NCBI GenBank assembly: GCA_019096195.1
Contig: JAGTXK010000094.1
Span: 62,001-126,000 of the forward strand
Length of the DNA stretch: 64,000 bases
Reading direction: 5' to 3'
Source: Boletus sp. NGJ
Taxonomy: Eukaryota; Basidiomycota; Agaricomycetes; Boletales; Boletaceae
Both the position numbers and the translations under genes were made by a program. Below, in pieces: positions 35,515-48,625 of this stretch (positions are counted from its first letter, which is position 1; the number at the start of each line of letters is the position of its first letter). The notes beneath the pieces are model-generated. The model made no database searches, was not told the origin of the DNA, and was given only the letters and a program-made list of their open reading frames with translations.

Positions 35515-38361
35515 CTAGACCCCGACTCTGACCCCAGACCGAGCGTCCGAATGCGATTCCGATTCCGCGTCGGTCCGCTCTGAATACCCATTCCCCTCCT
35601 CCATCACCGCCTCCGGAAGCTGTCCATCGAACAGCAGTCCAGTCAGTACACTAGCCCTCCGGGGAATCACGACATTGCCACATCGGACTCACCGGCAAGC
35701 GAACGACGTAGGCGATGAGCATGGTGCACGTCGCAACGATGAATACGGTGCGCAAGCTCGCCGAGTACGCGTCCCGTGCGGCGCGCTGGAGGTCTGGGGG
35801 GAGCGATCCCACCAGCGTGAGCGAATGCCGAATCTCTGAAATGACCTTTTGAGTGTTTTTGTTTTATTTTTATTGACCATCATGTGCGACCATGAGCGTC
35901 GAGAATGAACGATAGCGTCAGTAGAAAGGTCGCACATGTCACATGCACGGGAAAACGAAAGTGAAAGCTGACCTTGTCTGCGCCTGGGACATGTATACGT
36001 TGACGTAGCTCGGCGTCGAGCCGGGACTGGAAGACGGCAGAGGCGACGGCAACACTGGATACTTGCCCTAAGTGTGAGAACGGTACACATGAAAGGTGAA
36101 TGTCCATTTTCCGAGTAATTCACGCCAAGCGGTGCTCACCGAGTCCCCTAAAGAGCTGTGCAACGGCCGTCCCAAAGGCCATCGACGACTCTGCGAACAC
36201 GCACACGTTCAGGTTTACTCTGCGACAAACGCGTGGCTGCTAACACACCCGGTAGGTGCACCTGTAGCGCGACTAGGTGACGACAGAGAGACAAAACCCA
36301 TGAGTCAACAATGACTGAAAGGGACTTTGAAAGAACTCCATACTCATCACCGTCACAAACACGATTGCGTTCCCAAAGCCGATCGGGAAGACACTAAACC
36401 ACTTTGGAATGAACTCCGAATCCTCTCGCATGAAGATGATGGGAATGAGGCCAGAGAGTGGAATGATACCAAAGACGAGGTTGAGAGTCGTGTATTTACC
36501 CGTTCGATGAACCCACCAGCTATATATAGCGCCAGGAGATCAGCTGTGGGGAGCAAGAAGAGCTTATAACGTACCCTGACACCAATGAACCCAAACCCAT
36601 TGCAAGGCTATGTGGGAGCATATGAAGCCCTGTATAAACCGAAAACAGGAGTCTTTAATCGCTTATACGTTGATATGCGTTACAGCCAACACACCAGCGA
36701 TGGATGCATTGTCCAAAGACACCGTTTGAAACCACAAGGGGATAAAGTACATGATAGAAAAGTTGCAAACCGCCAAAAAATAGTTACTCAAGCTCACAAG
36801 GACAGGCACTTTCTCTCTTAAGAGAGAGGGCGGTAGGATGGGTTCTGGAGCTATGCAGGATTCGATCGCATAAAGAAGTCCCAAGGAAAGAATGGAAAGT
36901 GTCAGTGGAATGATGACCTGTCGATCTGTCCACTGTCAAGGGTCGTAAAGCCGAGGGATCACGCTTGACATAGGAAACGACTCACAGGAAGATCATCGTT
37001 GAATTTCGTGCTGAGCCAAGTGAGTGTTGATCCAATCTAGCAGGAGATGAGTCAGGCAGCCGCGAATGAAACGCACGCGATGACCCTACCGTCAGAAAGA
37101 GCGCAAACACGCCTCCAAAGTCGATTCTGGATAGAACCTCCTTTGCACTCTGACCTTGACCCTATAGAACAAATCTCGAAACCTGCGCACACCAACATGA
37201 CAAAAGGGAGCTACCCACCGGTGTCACATAACGCAGGGTGTTCGTGACGACGATCATCACCAGGACAAAAAGCGGCACCTGACATAAAAACGCGGTGCGC
37301 CATCCAAATCTCCAACAAGTGAGCCTGCCCCATCCAACGAACCAAAGCACACCAACGAGGAACGACGTACGAATCATTCAAAATACCGCCAACGGGTCCA
37401 CCGAGGCCTAATCCAACCTAGAGCAGGGGTCAGAGAAGTGTATCGTGCCCATGACTGAACGGAGCGCTCACGGCTAGAGAGAGATTGCTTAACGCTTGAG
37501 GGAAGCCACGTTCCTAGATGACGGTGAATGTCAGAATGCGACGAGATGGGCCGTGAACGCACTCGGATATTGTACATGTCAGCCGAGACGATCCTTGATT
37601 CATGTGGTTGAGCAAATCACGGTCACTCACGAGAACATGTACTTACATGGCAAGCAACTGGAGCGCTCCTGCGCCTACCCCAGCTATCTGAATGACCCAT
37701 CAAAGTCTCGAGGAAAGGCGAGAGACAGAACTACATACAAATCGCGCGACTGTCAGTTCGATCATGCCTCTAGAGACCCCACAGAGAAGGGTGCCGAGAG
37801 CGGTCGCAAATAAAGCGACTTGGCATGCTGCCCGCCGGCCGAGGATGATACATAGCCGTCCATAGAGAGGCGTGAAGGTGCAACTTGAGAGCAGGAATCT
37901 GAGGAGGCGTGTGAATTTGCGTGAGCAACGGGGGTCTAAAGCGTGGAACCGTACGCAGTGCCGATCCAACTGGCTTGGTTTGATTCTTTGAATTCTGATG
38001 TGATCGAGGGTAGCACTTTGAACAGTACTCGTTAGAGGCGAACAAGTTCCCGACTGCGGTATCTTACGCGTGGCCACCATCGTTACTAGAGGAAATTTTG
38101 AATAATTAGTACCGAGTGAGCATTGTTAAAACTATGAGTGGCACCACATACAGTTCAAATTCTGAAAACCGTTAATGACACCACGTTAGACCTAGAACGA
38201 AACTAGCTCACACAAAAAAATGTCCCAGCCCACAAAGCTACCAGGATAGAATGTCTAGTCGACCGGGAGATCTCATGGCATTCTACAGGGGCATCTCTAC
38301 TAGTCTTGGCCTTTGGAAGTAGCGGACTGCACTCGGTGTTGTTGTCACGACTCGCGGACAT
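35515..38361 (-). CDS. MFS transporter, Fnx/Vba or DHA2-like (paralogue 1)
   Basis: This is a major facilitator superfamily membrane transporter. Similarity by eye is to fungal vacuolar basic-amino-acid (Fnx/Vba) and 14-helix drug exporters; the substrate cannot be told. The start is the ATG at 38361 (MSASRDNNTECSPLLPK). Exon 1 (38212-38361) carries the first helix (HSILVALWAGTFFC). Two tiny exons follow, 38152-38161 (10 nt) and 38068-38085 (18 nt), completing NLNLTMVATLLPSITSEF. The signature CTFTPLYGRLCIILGRRAAC is the MFS loop 2-3 motif. Later helices include FGWRTAFLCQVPLFVLVMIV (about 37310), a helix before APEPILPPSLLREKVPV (about 36840) and the block HRTGKY (about 36505). The C-terminus is a hydrophilic acidic tail ending at 35515. 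Many short introns separate these; no disabling lesion was noticed. It is head-to-head with its paralogue at 39816. Confidence 0.8.
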
Positions 38362-39815
38362 GATCTACTTGTTGAGTAACTTTTCAACAGCGAATGCCGA
38401 GTCGTTGAGGATGAAAGACGGAAGTCTGAACGTAGAAACGCATTGGCTATTGGTCTATAGCTTCGGCGACAGTTCGCTTGGTATTCGGTTTACTGGAACG
38501 ATTACGATATCGTCACCTCGCTTTGTACCGTCTACAATGGTTAGAATGGGTGCTGAAAAAGTCCCACGTTCTGCTGATACGGGCCATTACCATGATGCGG
38601 CCCTGCGAGCTTGATGTTGTCAAAGTCGCTCCATTAGGTAGGAGGAAGACGTACTGGTAACTCGGGGCCCGGTGTGGCCAGAGGTTGAAGTATCACCGAA
38701 CCAACAATTGACCAACAAGTTTCACAAAGCTCTGAGGCTGCCAATCTGATTATCAGACGGCCTGGGACTGGATCAATCTGCATAGTACGTCATGTCACGA
38801 GATAACTTTAAACTTACTGGTAAGCAAGTATCGACCCACTGCTTTGGGCATCCGACTTGACTGATTATATCATGGTCACCAATAGTCTGATAAGCCCAGA
38901 CAAGCTAGCAAAACCATATATATATTTGTCCCTTCACTCTGGAAATGTGTACGAGTGAGGATCACATCCTTCAAGAAAAGTGTCCCGTCGAATCTCTAAG
39001 AAGAAGATCCCTGTGCGTGTGGACGCAGAGTTACGCGAGTCTGGATACCGAGACAGTGCTTTTGGAGCGTCTTGATCACGTATCTTGTGCAGGATTGTGA
39101 GTATTTGGAATACCACCGCTGAGCGCTGAACGCCGTGTGATGCGGTAAACACGGATCGTATCATAGTTCGCGTCGGATCCTGCAACGTCGACGTACTTCG
39201 CTGTCCTCTGTCGTCTTTGTTTGTGTGAGGATTTACTGTAATGAGGGCGTGTAGTGCAACTGAAACGGTTCGCATCAGGATGGTTTCGAGGGGTCGGGTT
39301 TGGTCGGCCGACAACGTTACACAACAGGAACGCGCGCAGTTGCCCTGTCCGTGATCCGACGCTCATCTCCACCTCCATTCAGTTTTGCTTGGTACAGTCG
39401 TGAACGAATGACCCACTACAGTACAGCTGACCGTGTCGTATTGGAAACAACTCTCGGCAGAGCTCACAGTGTCGGCTCGCAACAGTGTCTAGACTAGTAC
39501 GGCTCTCCGCACAAACAACTCGAATTCGACAGCACTTGCCAGTGGCAGTGGCAACCCTTTTTTGCGCCCCACGCGGTATGTAAACTGATTCAATGCACCG
39601 ATGCCGAAATCGTACATAATTTGTGTAGTGCCGTACTAAGACTTACCCCAATTCCCAATCGCTGACCCTGGCTGTCCCCGAGTCTTAAATCTCGATCCCC
39701 ATGCGAATCACCGACGCTCTTTCCCTCTTTCCCTCTCTCCATTGGACGCCGCTCACTCCCTTGTCTCGCTTGCGCAAATCGACAAAAAAAGTTTGATATT
39801 CACTGACGCCGCTGC
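38362..39815. other. Shared upstream region of the two MFS genes
   Basis: This 1.45 kb lies between the two divergent MFS starts. Only short frames are seen. It may hold a bidirectional control region. Confidence 0.45.
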
Positions 39816-42699
39816 ATGATGACGACCCACGACTCGCATATGGACTCGGAGCGCAGTCCATTCCTTGCATCCAAGGCGAGCAAAGACGACCCGCTCGAAT
39901 GTCACGAGATCTCGTGCTCGACACGTTATGGCATCCTCGCTGCGTTGTGGGCGGGGACGTTTCTCTGTGTAAGTCCTATCGTCTCGCTCTTGGATCCGTA
40001 GTGGGTGTCATCAAATTGCTGACGATTTTCAGAATCTGAACTGTACGTGGTGTTGTATGAGACCATTGGCTACGATCATTCATTAAACCTTTCTCCAGTA
40101 ACGATGGTCGCTACGCGTATGATGCTTCACGAATCTTGGAACGCGTCCATCTCTGACCAGTAACACTCTCGCAGTGCTCCCCTCCATTACTTCTGAATTC
40201 AAGGAATCCAACCAAGCCAGCTGGATCGGTACCTCGTACGTTCCACACTTAATCCCTACACACCCATACAAATATCTCGTTAGCTACCTGCTCTCCACCT
40301 GCGCCTTCACACCCCTCTACGGACGGCTCTGTACCATCCTCGGCCGGCGCGCCGCCTGTCAAACCGCCTTACTAGCGACCGCCATTGGCACGCTTCTCTG
40401 TGGGGTATCACGAGGTATGGTCGAATTGACCGTCGCCCGGTTCGTACGTACACCTCATTTCTCCCCGTCGTATTGGACACACGCTGATATTCGGATATCT
40501 GTAGATAGCCGGTATAGGCGGCGGCGCCGTCCAGTTGCTTGCCATGTAGGTCTACCGCTTTCTGTCTACTAAACAATCCAGGCGTGCTCAACGACGTACC
40601 TACCCCCCCAATGCATCCAGGATCGTCACAGCGGACATGTACAGCATCCGAGTACGTCCTCCCATGATGCCGCACTCACGATCGTGCTGATAATCCTTTA
40701 GGAACGCGGATTACCCCAAGCGTTCAACAACATCTCTCAGGGCGTAAGTTCACCCTTGTCGTGTACTATACCACATTTCTTATGGCCGCGTGACGTAGCT
40801 CGGCTTGGGTCTCGGTGGACCCATTGGGGGAGTTTTGAGTGATTTGTACGTCGTTCCTCCATTGGTTGGTACGGGTTTGTTCTAATGGTGCTGGAGATTT
40901 GGATGGCGAATCGCATTTTTGTGTCAGGTTCCGCTTTTTGTCGTGGTGGTGATCCTTATCACGAATACGCTGCGCTACGTCACACCAGTGAGAACCTTGC
41001 TTTCCTTCCTATAACCAATTATGAAAGACATATCGCGCAGGGACAAGGTCAGAGCACAAAGGAGGTTTTATCCAGAATCGACTTTGGAGGCTGCATCACC
41101 CTCTTCTTGATGGTCAGTAGAGTCTCCTGTTCGTCTCTCCTGTTTGCATGACTTGTTTCACGCTAGATCGGATCGTCGCTCACATGGCTCAGCACGAAAT
41201 ACAACGAAGATCTTCCCGTGCGCCGTTTCCTCCGTACCTCCCTTCCCCTCCCTCACATCCTTTACAGTGGACAAACACTCAAGTCATCGTCCCCCTGGCC
41301 CTCTCCTTCCTATTCCTCGTCCTATTCCTCGTCATCGAATGTGTCGTTGCGCCCGAACCCGTCCTCCCGCTCTGTCTCTTGCGCGAAAAAGTGCCCCTCC
41401 TGGTCGGGTTGAGCAACTATTTCGTGTCGGTGTGCAATTTCTCGGTCATGTATTTCCTCCCACTGTGGTTCCAGACGGTGCCTCTGGACAGCGCGTCCAT
41501 TGCGGGTACGTGACGTGGCATCTTTACCATGCGGGTCGGTGGCGCTGACGGCACACTTCGATGTCGATATCGTTTTCGGTTGAATGCAGGTCTACATTTG
41601 CTCCCGGACAGTCTCGCCATGGGTCTTGGTTCGCTGTTCTCCGGGTACGTCCTACGTTCTTTCCCTCTACTCCCTTTACACCACCCCTGATCACATCATC
41701 ACACACCCCTAGCTGGCTCATGCACCGAACGGGCAAATACAAAACCATCAACCTCGTCTTTGGCATTTTTCCATTGTGCGGCCTCGTCCCGATCATCCTC
41801 CTGCGTGAAGACTCGGGTTTTGTGCAAAAGTGGTTTAGCGTCGCGCCAATCGGGTTCGGGAACGCGGTGGTGTTTCAGACGGTGTTGAGTACGTTCCCCT
41901 CCTCCTTTGCCACACGCGCGCGACCGGTTTTGCTGATGGCCTTGGGACTTTGGGCCCTTAGTTGCATTACAGGCACACTTGTCAGGTGCGTGTCTTGTCG
42001 TCTCCATGCTGTTAGAGTACAGGAAAGCTGACTTGCTTTGATTTGACAGAGTCCCAGATGGCGTTTGGAACGGCGTTTGGACAGCTCTTTAGAGGGCTCG
42101 GTGAGTCTGCTTTCTATACCCGAATCCCGACGAGGACGGTAAGTAGGATTCGTCTGATATAATGCGTGTGTACAGGTCAAACGTCCGGCGTTGCCATCGC
42201 TTCTGCCGTGTTCCAATCCCGTCTCGACATCGAGCTACGTCAACGTATTCACGTGCCCGACGCTGACAAGGTGTGCGCGTTTACTCTCCCAGTGGAATTG
42301 ACTGACGAACTTCCCTCTCCTATCTAACAAAAGATCATTGCCGACATCCGACACTCTCTCAGCCTCGTCACGACTCTGCCAGACCCGCTTCAACGTACCG
42401 CGCGTGATGCGTACGCGGCCAGTCTGAAGACGGTATTCATCGTTGCAGCATGTTCGACGCTGACGGCGTATTTGGTCAGATTGCCGGTGCGTTTGTCTCT
42501 ATTGGCTTTTGGTTTTGGTTTTTCCGGGTCTGGATTTGAGTTCGAGTTTTGGTCTTTTTTCATGTCTCTTTCCTTGGTGTTTTGGTGTTGACGGTGTTCG
42601 AAGATCCCGGAAAAGACGATGGAGTCCGAGTCCGGAACGGAGACAGAGCCGGACGTATTAATAGGGTCGGACGTGGACAGTGCGTGTGCGTCACGTTGA
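39816..42699 (+). CDS. MFS transporter, Fnx/Vba or DHA2-like (paralogue 2)
   Basis: This is a paralogue of the gene at 35515-38361, with the same fold and exon pattern. The start is at 39816 (MMTTHDSHMDSERSPFL; the ATG at 39819 is an alternative). Exon 1 (39816-39968) ends in ALWAGTFLC. The micro-exons at 40033-40042 (10 nt) and 40099-40116 (18 nt) supply NLNLTMVATL, and exon 4 starts at 40175 (LPSITSEFKESNQASWIGT). The motif YGRLCTILGRRAACQTALLA follows. Later blocks are ERGLPQAFNNISQG (near 40705), GLGLGGPIGG (near 40808), the helix PLALSFLFLVLFLVIECVV (near 41320), HRTGKYKTINLVFG (near 41725) and SGVAIASAVFQSRLDIELRQ (near 42188). After an intron at about 42487-42603 the tail reads IPEKTMESESGTETEP and stops at 42697-42699. 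The gene appears intact. Confidence 0.82.
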
Positions 42700-43399
42700 T
42701 GACAAGCACGTCGCATCGCCGACGAGCGGGGGTAAGAGGAGGGGGGACATGGACACGGGAGAGGTTGGGGTGTTCTGCTGTACGTGTGATGAAAGAACGT
42801 ATACGTCGCGACCCGTGGGCGCAACGACGGGGATGAGCCCCCGCGGGCTGAGAATTAACCCCTGGTAAACCGAGCGACGAGTACGAGGCGTCATCTCTGG
42901 AGCCGTCGACCGCTGTTTACTGTATGATAGCGACAAGCTACATATGTAATCGAAGACGCATAGTCATGGCATCGACTACAAATACGATGGATGGGTCCGC
43001 GACGAGAGGCGTCTGTCGAGTCGAGTTCCATAAGAGCCAACCAAAGCTGCGGCAGTCGTGCACGCAAACACACGAGAGACCTAGGATCATAGATTAAGAT
43101 AATTCGGTACTATTACAGGCAGCAGATACAGTGCGACAAATAACAAGGAGAGTCATAGCGAGAGTGAAGGGAGAATTGTTTTCGGACGTGATGCATACCC
43201 TTGTTCTACCATATCGATTTGCATATCATTGTTTTTTTTTCGTGATCTCGTGCGGCACCGAGGTGAACTGTTTTGAGCGTCCAGCGGGTCGTGCGTGTCG
43301 TACATGTGCCAACGCGTCATCGCGAAAGGGGACCAGCCCTCCCTCCCGTGCAATGCGAAAGCCACGTCCAAGCTGCGAGGGAAGCCAAAAAGCTGGCTC
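42700..43399. other. Intergenic, convergent 3' ends
   Basis: No gene or repeat was recognised here. Short frames lack support. Confidence 0.45.
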
Positions 43400-44422
43400 C
43401 TAAATATGTGTCATGAATCCGACCATCTCGATCAACTCCCCCGGCTCGACCGTCCCGTCCAGGGCTGTCCTCTCCCGTTTCGCCCTCTGCGCCGCCTTGA
43501 AATCTGCGCCGCCAATCATGGACCCCGCAGGCAATTTTTGGCGGGGACGAATGAGGCCGATGTCGTCCTCGTCGGCCGCGGTGCGTCGTGATGACATCGA
43601 GGCGGAAGTGAGGTGCGCGGGGACGGGTGGGGATGGGGGGCAATGCGCCCGTCTGATAGACGTATTTCGTCTTGCGTGGGCGCGGCGAATGCACGCGAGC
43701 GGCAGTCAATGTGACGGTATGCATGCTCTCGTCAGAGCTGATCGAGAACGCGACCGAACGCGCGCGTCGTCGGTCTGGCTGGGCAGCCGTGCGCCGGAGC
43801 GTGTGCGCGTTCGCGCGAGCGAGCGAGCGAGCCCGTGCCCGTGGTGCCGTCTTAGCCGTCTTGGGCGTGAGCGGGGCGGGGACGGCGGTGTGGGGTGTGG
43901 TGGGGAAGACGGCGGTGGCGGGGACCTCGTGACCGAGTTTGCGACGGAGACGCTCGAGCTTGGCGCGTCGGTGGGTGGTGTCGGTGGGTGCGTCCGAGGG
44001 GGAGGATCCCGATGCATCCGAGGGGGCGACGGAGAGCATGGAACCTCGGCGCATTGGGGGACGGTGGTGCGCGGGGCTCGTGAGCGCGTTGGGGGAGTCG
44101 GGGGCGTCGACGACGGGGCTGGAGAGCTTAAGGAGCGGGGGGAGGTGGGTCGGTTTTCGGTCGCGCCAGGCGGACTCGGTGTCGTTGAGGACGAGGGCGG
44201 AGGAGGAGGAGGAGGAGGAGGAGGGGAGGGCTAAAGGGGAAGTGAGTGAAGGGGAGAGTGAAAGAGAGGGAGTGACATACGCGGGATCCCGTCATCGAAC
44301 ACGCGAGGGACGTCACCCAAGACTTTGGTGAGCTTCTTGGAGGAGCGGACGAGGGCAGAGCGCTGTTGGGAAGAGAGGGTATTGGAGGTAGGCGGGGGAG
44401 GGGGGAATAGGACGGGAGACAT
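43400..44422 (-). CDS. Hypothetical basic Ser/Pro/Arg-rich protein
   Basis: The family is not recognised. The proposed start is at 44422 (MSPVLFPPPPPTSNTLSSQQ), with a helical segment SALVRSSKKLTKVLGDVPRV. After an intron (about 44282 down to 44233) the frame continues with a poly-Ser run, NDTESAWRDRKPTHLPPLL, a Ser/Pro-rich part and a basic helical segment RRAKLERLRRKLGHEVP (about 43955). A highly basic stretch follows. The likely C-terminus, SSRRTAADEDDIGLIRPRQ to GELIEMVGFMTHI (about 43597-43400), is in another frame. An intron or a frame error must lie around 43620-43690, and I could not place it. The segment is GC-rich, so long chance frames exist on the other strand. Confidence 0.5.
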
Positions 44423-44764
44423 GGTATTAGGGAGGAGCTGGTGCCAGACCAGGATGGGAGAGAGACAAGGAGCGAGTACGTATTTAAGTAAAGTAGCCAT
44501 GGGCCAACATGCGGACATGGGAAACAAAAGGATGTCCATTATTGTCTTGAAACACAATAAAGAAACGAACGTCTCCTTATATCCGCGAGTCTAGTTCTCA
44601 CCTCCGTATACTGGCAGATTAGGTCGTGAGGAACAGTCGTGATTATCAACGTTGCAGTTCATGAACCTGCTAGTACGCGGGCAGCTTGGTGCGCATAGAT
44701 AGACTCTGGCTCAAAGGCTCGACCAGAAAAGCGCTTGTGTACTACCTTCTTGCCGTGTACCACC
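44423..44764. promoter_or_regulatory. Divergent promoter region
   Basis: This short spacer lies between the start of the basic protein (-) and the kelch gene (+) and presumably holds both promoters. No specific element was recognised. Confidence 0.35.
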
Positions 44765-46054
44765 ATGTCCATACGCTGGTCTCTCGTCAGTACGCTCGCC
44801 TCAAACGCCCGCTCGTCCCACTGCGCTGCCGTCACCCACTCCGGCCGTCTCCTCCTCTACTCGGGCGAACTCCGTCCCCGCATCCCCGTCGACGGTGCTC
44901 TCCACCTCCTCGACCTCGAATCCCACACCCCATCGCGTGCACTCAACCCCTCACCCGCGCTCACCCACGCCCCCGATCCCCGCGTCGGCGCAACCGCCGT
45001 CTATGACCCCCACACTGACAGTCTTTACGTTTGGGGCGGCCGCGGCGGCGTCGACATGGGCCCGCTCGATCGCTTCCAAGCTGGCATCTGGAAAGCCCCG
45101 CTCGACGGACTCGACACCGCGGACACCGTCCCCTGGGAACGTCTCCCGTCCGTCAACGACGACGACGGCTCGGACGCCGCGCCCGCGTTGAGAAGCTTCC
45201 ATGCCTCCGTCCTCGCTGGGGTAAGCATCCCATCTCTTATCAATCTTCGTCTGGCGCTCATTTGCGTAGCGCAAATTGTATATTCACGCAGGATGTCCGG
45301 CATCAGGCCGACTCGCCGACTTGCACGCATACGATCTCACCACCCACACCTGGCACAAACTTGCAGACGCACCCACCGAACCACGCGGGGGCACCGCCAT
45401 CGCCGCTGTCTCCCTCCCCTCCACATCCGAGCTCGTCCTTGTCCGCTTTGGAGGTCGGTCTTCCATCCTTCCCAGTTTTGCCATACTCACGAAAACGATA
45501 ACTAGGTTTCGCAGGCGTCCAACTCCCAAAAATAAAACAGGGCAATCCTCCTCCGCTCGACATCTACACGCCCAGCACAAACACCTGGTCGACCGTCTAC
45601 CCCGCCCCCGACCCCGAACACGGCTTCCCGGGTTCTCGTTCCGTACACGGTCTTGTTCCCTTCACCATAGGCAACCACACCAGCACATCTGGGTCTGTCC
45701 CCGTCGCGCTTCTCCACCACGGTGAGAGGGACGCCTCGTCCCTCGGACATGCTGGCGCCGGCGTCTTTTGGGACGACGCCTGGTTACTCCTCGCCGCCTC
45801 TTCTCCATCGACTTTGGAGTGGAAAAGGTTGCACGTCAACGGTACGTGGGGTCATTATAGAGGTCATCGAAACCGATCGTTGATGCGCTGACGTGTTCCC
45901 GTACACCACAGGCGACGCCGCACCCGAACCCCGAGGCTGGTTCTCTCCCGCGTCGTACGTTCGCGGTGGGAAAACCCGGATCGTGCTCACCGGCGGACTT
46001 CTTTCGTCCAACGAACGGAGCGGTCAAGTGTGGGTCGGAGACGTCGAGCTCTGA
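44765..46054 (+). CDS. Kelch-repeat beta-propeller protein
   Basis: Four exons (44765-45220, 45270-45453, 45506-45841, 45912-46054) sum to 1119 nt, 372 residues. Repeated kelch-type blades are visible: HCAAVTHSGRLLLYSG, ATAVYDPHTDSLYVWGGRGG, RSFHASVLAGRKLYIHAG, LVLVRFGG, and RGWFSPASYVRGGKTRIVLT followed by GG. Each has the hydrophobic strand, Gly-Gly turn and a W or Y anchor (TWHKLADAP, TWSTVYPAP). No signal peptide, transmembrane helix or catalytic domain is attached, so this is probably a cytosolic scaffold of protein-protein contacts. The partner and role are not inferable. It is GC-rich relative to the transposon island. Confidence 0.82.
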
Positions 46055-47547
46055 CCCTCGTTCGTTTATCCGAGTGCGCGGGGATGCGAGGACAGAACAA
46101 GAATAAATGGATAGAACGTCGACAGCTGTAATGATATCTCTTCCGTGTTCATGGTTTGCGAACATGCTGACATTTATTCGCTCGTGGGAGGATGTCGATA
46201 TCCGACTTGGCAGAATGTATAATTATGGTAGGCACGCAATGGCGTGGCGCAAGGCATATCTCCAGCCCTTTCGACGCAAGAAAGTTGCGTTGTCAAGGTA
46301 TCTGACCCAAGTGACTGGCCATTCTGGCCTACACTCTTTGCGAGGGCCTGATTGGCAGTCGAATATCTTCATCTAGGAGCTACGTAGACGGCTTCGGGAG
46401 CCTCGCCTCTGAGATGAGATAGTCGTGTGTTGAACACAGCGGGAGCGACTTGGATCGACAAACTCGTTTGAGAAATAAGAGTCACCGCCGCACTAGCGTA
46501 GAGCGTTGAAATGTCATGTCACCTTTCCCTTGCAAACGTTTTGTAAACGCCACATCAAGCGTTGGCGGCCGATGACGCGGGTCATGACGAGACCTCGTTC
46601 TCAGCCAGGCGTCGCCCACTAGCACTATGTCAGCACGGGTAGAGCTGGGACACGGAATCGGTCACATTGTGGATTTCAGAGGGGATTTGACTCGTCAAAA
46701 ATGTTGACATCCGCGCTCCTTTGCTTCGGGAGGGAAGGGGGAAATATGAATGGTTTCATGTCTGATCACGGTGTTTCGTGTGCGGATTATAGTACCAAGC
46801 GAGGAAACAATCGACGCACTCGTAGGGGTGAGAGTGGGTTATGTACCAATTGGGGAGATGTTCGAGCAGTTCGGCGCCGGCACGAGCGTCAGCCTAGAAA
46901 CGGTCAAACCAGACTCCACAGACTTGTATGGTAGAATGTTCGGATGAGCGTTAGTTTTCTGATTGGGGGAAATACAAGATGCTTTACTCTCCGAGTCGGT
47001 GTGCATGAAAGTGGGATGGGGCTCGATACTACGTGCCCCGAGGATGTGGTCGGTTCGGCGGAAAGCAGTTTGACGGTCTCACCCCCAACCTTGACTGGCA
47101 TTTTTGCTTGACCGATGGCAACGAAAGTGTTCTTTTTTTTGTCATTGGTATTCGCCAACCACCAGGATGATCAGTATGCAGGAACAAGAGAAAACTCGGT
47201 GGTCGGGCACACGCGAAGTGCGTCGTCGGGTGGAATTCCACGATAAGAGAGACGACTTGAAACTGGCAGCGTTCTCACAAGGTGGTAGGAAACATCCAAT
47301 AGCTGAGGAGATAGTATATTTACATAAAATTCCGACTTGATTTCGACGTTCAGTGGAGAGGCGTCCCAAACAGCGCGGAACATAAAAAACCGAAAAAGAA
47401 AGAAAAAAAGGGGGGGGGGGGGGTACATCCATCCGACATGTGTCACTAAATGCAGCCGAAACACATGCTTACAAAAGCGTGCTCTCAGTCGCAGTGCTCA
47501 CGACGGCAGCCCATGGGGTATAGTTCGCAATCTCATAGCTTTCCGGC
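46055..47547. other. Intergenic with possible short gene remnant
   Basis: At 46750-46947 a plus-strand frame (VPSEETIDALVGVRVGYVP and onward) has protein-like composition but no upstream exon or family match. A run of about 15 G lies near 47410-47423. Otherwise nothing was recognised. Confidence 0.4.
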
Positions 47548-48559
47548 TCATTGTCCTTGACGAGCGACGACCTTAGGCTGAGAATCAGCCGACAGCCCAG
47601 CACCACCGTTACCGTCGCTGGGTGGCCTTTGAACACTTCCGTCCATCTCAACTAGCAAGTGTAGGGCCATCGTGAATCAATGGGTTGATCTCGCATGCAA
47701 AAGAAGAGTGGCGGAAGGACGTACCCCGAGATGTTGTCCGAGAACGACACTGAGCAAGCACATCACCACGGCGCTGTCATCAACAGCGTCCAATAAAACA
47801 CATGGTTGGGAAAATGAGTCATTCAACGTCGCAAATTACAATTGTCCAAGGGTGCACGTACCCCAAAAAATAGCCCACGTTGCCCGCTATGAGCACGTCC
47901 GTGATGGTCAGAGCACGTACCGAACTCTTCCACCGAGTCTCGGCACGCCGGTATGTAGAGACCCAGGTGCGGATGCAGTGCCAGAGTGCGAACAGAAAGA
48001 GAATGCTGTCGTATCCGATCACGGGCACCCAAAATATGTATGTTTGATAAAACGATGGACTGCGGAGGTCGGCGCAGATGTATAGCCCCACACTCTCGTT
48101 GACGACTGAGGTTATATATATGTGTGTATTCAAACAAGAAACGCAAAAATTCGTGAGGAGATGGGGTTTGGCGGGACAAACGCATGAACGTACTTTCTGT
48201 ATCTGCATTAACGAGACCCATGATGGTTGACAAGGCTGCGACTCCACAGAAGTAACAGAACATCGTAAAGGCGAGAACGATCCTCGATTCTCGGTACAGG
48301 GCATACACTCGGATTTGGAGCACCACTTTTTCAAAAAAAAAAAAAAAAAAAAAAAAGAACAAGATGTGGGGTCAACCATGAGTGGAAAAGGGAAGGTGTC
48401 AGGATGTCGAACATACGCTGGATAAGAAAAAGCACCATAATACCGATCCATGCTTGGACATAGAAGTACACTTCACCTTTTGAGAAAAAAAAAAAGATCG
48501 GAAGAGGAACGGAATACGTGGATCATCGTTTCACTCACAGCTGTGCAGGGTCGTTCATT

Positions 48560-48625
<66 letters not shown>

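Noticed and set aside
43413-44234. Plus-strand 273-residue open frame
   Set aside because: It is the antisense of the basic protein in GC-rich sequence; the product is Gly/Arg-rich low complexity with no motif, whereas the minus strand has a start, an intron and a plausible C-terminus.
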